Assembly (NCBI GenBank): GCA_028023455.1
Contig: JAQFVV010012405.1
Span: 6,097,334-6,161,333 of the forward strand
Origin: Epiperipatus broadwayi
Taxonomy: Eukaryota; Onychophora; Udeonychophora; Euonychophora; Peripatidae
Direction: 5' to 3'
Length of the DNA: 64,000 bases
A model generated the notes under the pieces. It worked only from the letters and a program-made list of their open reading frames with translations, ran no database searches and had not been told where the DNA came from. The position numbers and the translations under genes are program-made. Positions 60,321 through 64,000 of the stretch are shown piece after piece (within the stretch, counting starts at the first letter, position 1; every line of letters begins with the position of its first letter).

Positions 60321-62582
60321 TGAAATACAAACAAATAAGATTACAACTTAAGAAAATATCACTTTATAAAAGTAGAATAAAGAAAAACAACATAAAAATA
60401 GATTTATAAACATCTTTAAAAATATCTTGAAATGTAAACAAGGTTTATTAATTGTAATGAGATGTTCAATACTCTTTCATTTTTGCAATGCTTTATATAT
60501 TACAGCTTTGAAGAAGACTGCTAGACAGTCAAAACTATTAGATAATTGAATAAGGAGATTTTATTAAAGTGGAATGGTATTTATTTTAATGAATATTCAA
60601 AGTTACATTTTAGGCATCAGCATTCAATCTTTTCAGATATAGAGGCCCCAGAAAATGAAATGTGATAAAAAGTTTTTAAAATAGTATAAATTTTATTTTG
60701 ATCAGATGGGCTTAAAAAGTATAAGTATGGACTTTGATTGCATTAGTGTTCCCCAATTTAAGTAAGGTCAAGTTTGTAGGTGTTTACTGTAATGAATTCT
60801 GTTTATTTTGGATATGCAATAATGCTACTGTCTAATACATATTACACGTGAAAGTTGTGGTGAAAATGAAAAATTTGGAACCATTCTAATAAAAACAATA
60901 AAAAGAAATTAAAAATAGGGCAGTACTCTAAAATACAGTTTGCCTCTGCCTCTATCCCAATTGTGGCTGATATACAAAATACTTTCCTTTTGAATAAATC
61001 TGTGAGTGTATACACACAGATATTTAATTTCTCTTGATTTGAATCACAATTGTATAACTAAAGAATGTAAAAGAGCAAAGGGCATGGCAGTCTTCATTTT
61101 ACCTATAATATACAGGGCGGATTGATGATACAAGACGTAAATTAAAATAAGCAGATACGAATTAGAATAGAATTGCCTCACCAGCGTTAGATTTGGCGGA
61201 ATGGGGAGAGGGAGTTACTATTTTTTAGAATAAACGAAAAGGATTCAAAGAAATATGAAAATAAAAAGTTCACAAATCTGATTAAATTGGGCTAACCTAT
61301 TACAGATGAAACCAGCTGTTTCGTGAACTACAAACAAGAACGACTAAGATATATCAAATGTCAATGACTACATCAAAGTCTTAAGAATAAAATGAATTTG
61401 GACATTTATAAAATATTCGCATTCTTCACTGCTCGAATATCTTCACAGGACTCCCACTTGTGCATTTTTGTAAACTATTAAAAATAATTTATTATTCATT
61501 GTTTTTAAATTTAAATTTTTTAGAAACAGCTCTAGATAAATGTTTCGAACTATTTATACTTAAAAAAAAATACAGATTTCTTTACTTTAGTCGAAATTAT
61601 TTCGTATTTGTACACACACACACACACATCTGCAAAAGCATCATAATAAAATGTCGTACTTGGCCTGCAAATCGTAGTTTCGCCACCGGATTTGAACAAT
61701 ATTTTAAAAATATAAAAAAGATTGTATAATTAAAGTAATAATCAGACAGGAAAAGTATGAGGTTTATGATAGAATACAATTGAGAGGAAAGATTTTGAAA
61801 TATTTTAGAAATAAATATTTGCTACAAAAGTGTAGAAACAGTAAAGTAGGATGTCAAATAAACAAAGGATTCTCGTAGGATTTAAAAGATCAAATTTATG
61901 TGTTACTAACTGGCTTCTTAAGTCACCGCAATATTTCTTTAGTATAGTGTTCTTTTTCAGTTTTTTTTATATTTCCTTTAGATTTAGATATTCTCGTTGT
62001 TTTTTTTTTAATGGCTACCAATGGTGACAATGATTAGTTATGGCAAATACTTTTGTTTATGAATAACACACACAACCAAACAACTTAGAATTAATGGGTA
62101 ATTTAAAGTAAAAAATAATTAGCAGAATAGGTAAAAGAAAAGTGAAGAACGACGTATTCTGATTTTTTAAATTCCTATTTCATCAACTATTAGATTGCCA
62201 TAATGCGATGATCACTTATTTTAAATGTTTAAATACCTTTAGGAATTTTATTACCGCACACGTATTTCCTTTTTGTGGATAACTTTTTAGGTCAAAACTT
62301 AATAAGAAAATTCGCACAGTGGAGCGTAACTTTTCTCTGCTCCAATTGTTTAAGTTTCGCAAAATTGCAAATTTAATTAGTTAATTCACATATTAAACAT
62401 AGAATTTTTGTTTAGCTAGTTTTTTATCTATATATCTTGATAATGTTTTTATGCGCTAAAATATATTAGTTATTTTTTTTTTTTTAAAAAAAGTGATTAT
62501 TTGATTATTAGCGTATTATTTTTTTAAACTGAAGTTTTATTAGTTACCTAAGCGCATGAGCAATAAAGAGTTTTGCTGCATC
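60321..62582. other. intergenic DNA upstream of the host gene
   Basis: No repeat recognised beyond a short (CA)n at 61613-61628. 61.12-61.46 kb and 61.65-61.70 kb are less AT-rich (GGCGGATTGATG, TTTGGCGGAATGGGGAGAGG, CGCCACCGGATTTG) and could be promoter-proximal. No TATA box can be singled out in such AT-rich DNA. Confidence 0.35.
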
Positions 62583-62599
62583 ATGGCGACCTCCGTCAG
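62583..62599 (+). CDS. first coding exon of an unidentified host gene
   Basis: ATGGCGACCTCCGTCAG directly followed by a consensus donor GTGAGA. The start context is strong (A at -3, G at +4). 17 coding bases give MATSV and two bases of the next codon. The GC-rich codons contrast with the flanks. Together with the next exon the protein begins MATSVSHEELIKFSC. Family not recognised. Confidence 0.65.
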
Positions 62600-62697
62600 G
62601 TGAGAATTGGGCTTTTTCATTACGATTGTTTCCTATCCGCTAAACTTATTGTTTTCAAAAAATGAATAAAAATTACGTCTTAAAATGTTTTTTTTAG

Positions 62698-62775
62698 CCA
62701 TGAAGAGTTAATAAAATTTTCCTGTCATGTAAATATGAATGACTTAATTATGGAAGGAACATTAAGACGAAAGTC
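62698..62775 (+). CDS. second coding exon of the same host gene
   Basis: Acceptor (ttttttttag) and consensus donor GTAAGT bracket 78 bases that keep the frame from the first exon: SHEELIKFSCHVNMNDL, then IMEGTLRRK and the first two bases of a Ser codon. The 98-base intron between is short but plausible. No domain can be named from 31 residues. The basic end (LRRKS) could be a phosphorylation or PH-like start, but that is a guess. Confidence 0.65.
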
Positions 62776-64000
62776 GTAAGTTAATTAATATAGTTTAAAA
62801 TAATTATTATTTAAACACTCAGAATTTAACTAAATGCATAAAATTAATTTATACTTATTTTGAATGAAGTCCCGTTGCTTACACGTTAAATTCATATTTC
62901 AAAACAATGTCATTCATAGAAATGATACATTCCTTAGGGTTGAAATTGATAAACACATTTGCAATTGAAAACACTGGAGTGTGTAAAGTTTACCTGAGGT
63001 TTTCTTTTTGTTAATTATTTATAGAAACTAATAAAATAAATTGTGATATATATATCTTATGAATTAAATATTACGCAATCATTTTAAAAATTAAGGCAAT
63101 TATTATATTGCAAATAAAATTAAAACAAAATGTTATATATGTAACTGAATATCAATGAAATGAAAAACATTACACTGTGTTTTAGATTTAACAAAAACCT
63201 ATAAATATTTAAACCAATACGGAAAGTAAATAAAAAAAACAAAGATTAGGAAAAAGTAACTAATATTTTGGCCAGCAGTTTATCTTTTTTAATTTTCGAA
63301 CAATTATATGAAGAATGTAAAATAAAATTCACTTTTAAAACAATTCACTGCAGTATGAATATTTCCCAATTCCTATATATATATTTTTGAAAAGTACATG
63401 TTCATTATATAGTAGCCTCGATTTGGAAATGATAGAATCTATCATTGTAAAATTTTATTTTTTTTAGACTGGACATTATATCACTTTTTAAAAATATTTT
63501 ACTGTAAATTTAACCATAGTTTAGAGGAAGATCTTTATAATATAATAATTATTTCAAAAACACTCCAAAGACATACAATATTGATCACTTTCATTGAGAA
63601 ACTATCTGAGATACAAAGATGAACTATAATTAGACAAAGTGGTTAAAATATTTCAGGAAAAAAAAATTACTGCAGAGGAAATTAAAAAACAACATCAGAA
63701 GGTATCAAATGAGTAGACTAATATAATAGATTAGCATCTTTTGTATGTGGGCAGGTTTGTAATTCACATTTTGGGTTGTAGTTATAAACTCATCTCTATT
63801 ATATTATTTTTATGAGTTGGAATGGCTACACCTATTTCCAAATGGCTCCTGCTGATTTAGCTCATTTCATCTGTATTAATATAAGTTCAAATTCAGAAAG
63901 ATAAAAAAATAATCTAAAAAAATTCTTATACAAGTTTGGAAAATTTTGCTAATCGCCTGTAAACAATTCACGTAGTTATTTATAATAGTCCATAAATAGA
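62776..64000 (+). other. probable intron of the host gene, with one doubtful exon
   Basis: AT-rich with no repeat recognised. 63657-63701 (45 bases) lies between AATATTTCAG and GTATCA. In the phase left by the previous exon it reads lysine/leucine-rich; in phase 0 it would read EKKITAEEIKKQHQK, which looks more protein-like but does not fit. I leave it undecided. Confidence 0.35.

Noticed and set aside
63657-63701. Third exon of the right-edge host gene
   Set aside because: Splice-like borders, but the protein-like frame does not match the phase of the preceding exon; left as undecided inside the intron entry.

Overview
The window is AT-rich (roughly three quarters A+T by eye) non-coding eukaryotic DNA, almost entirely transposon-derived. 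Long AT/ATT/ATCT microsatellites, spliceosomal-type exon borders, RTE-type LINE copies, a Ty3/gypsy LTR element, tRNA-derived SINEs and hammerhead-ribozyme repeats point to an invertebrate metazoan. A mollusc or cephalopod-like genome is my guess, but nothing here fixes the species.

Layout. 1-3 kb: three exon-like islands, the last with a stop codon, 3' UTR and AATAAA, which may be the 3' end of a plus-strand host gene. 3-15 kb: AT-rich relic DNA with SINE scraps, the first ribozyme relic (3.3 kb), and a tandem duplication carrying a hairpin insertion (8.7 kb). 15.2-17 kb: two large ribozyme-bearing fold-back elements, each with target-site duplications. 20.5-27 kb: two RTE-type LINE copies, the second split by a fold-back element that holds a tRNA-SINE. 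29-30 kb: a third ribozyme fold-back. 31-36.8 kb: a (TTA)n/(TAA)n microsatellite, LTR and LINE relics, a tRNA-Gly(UCC)-derived pseudogene, a near-perfect hammerhead in a second repeat family, and an 82-bp-arm perfect hairpin. 36.8-42.4 kb: a complete but mutated Ty3/gypsy element on the minus strand with two LTRs. 42.4-46.6 kb: terminal-inverted-repeat elements that also contain ribozyme relics, plus a 467-bp tetranucleotide array. 47-55 kb: SINEs, a fourth ribozyme element, and an antisense LINE relic. 55.7-60.3 kb: one RTE-type LINE broken by at least four nested insertions, three of them with readable target-site duplications. 62.5-64 kb: the first two coding exons of a plus-strand host gene of unknown identity.

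The most interesting content is a set of hammerhead self-cleaving ribozymes (type I layout) in two repeat families. At least 14 motif copies occur, four or five with every core nucleotide intact. Family 1 has stem I UCCUCA/UGGGGA and cleavage triplet GUC. Family 2 has stem I ACCAA/UUGGU and cleavage triplet AUA or AUC. Stem II changes by compensating substitutions between copies, and stem III is a tiny self-complementary stem, as in the dimeric hammerheads of retrozymes and Penelope-like elements. Family 1 loci share one architecture: a unit, the start of a second unit head-to-tail, then an inverted piece, flanked by 10-15 bp target-site duplications where these can be read. That is what reverse transcription of a circular or concatemeric ribozyme RNA would leave. 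No protein in the window is specific to these elements, so they look non-autonomous; the RTE-type LINEs are the only plausible helpers in view.
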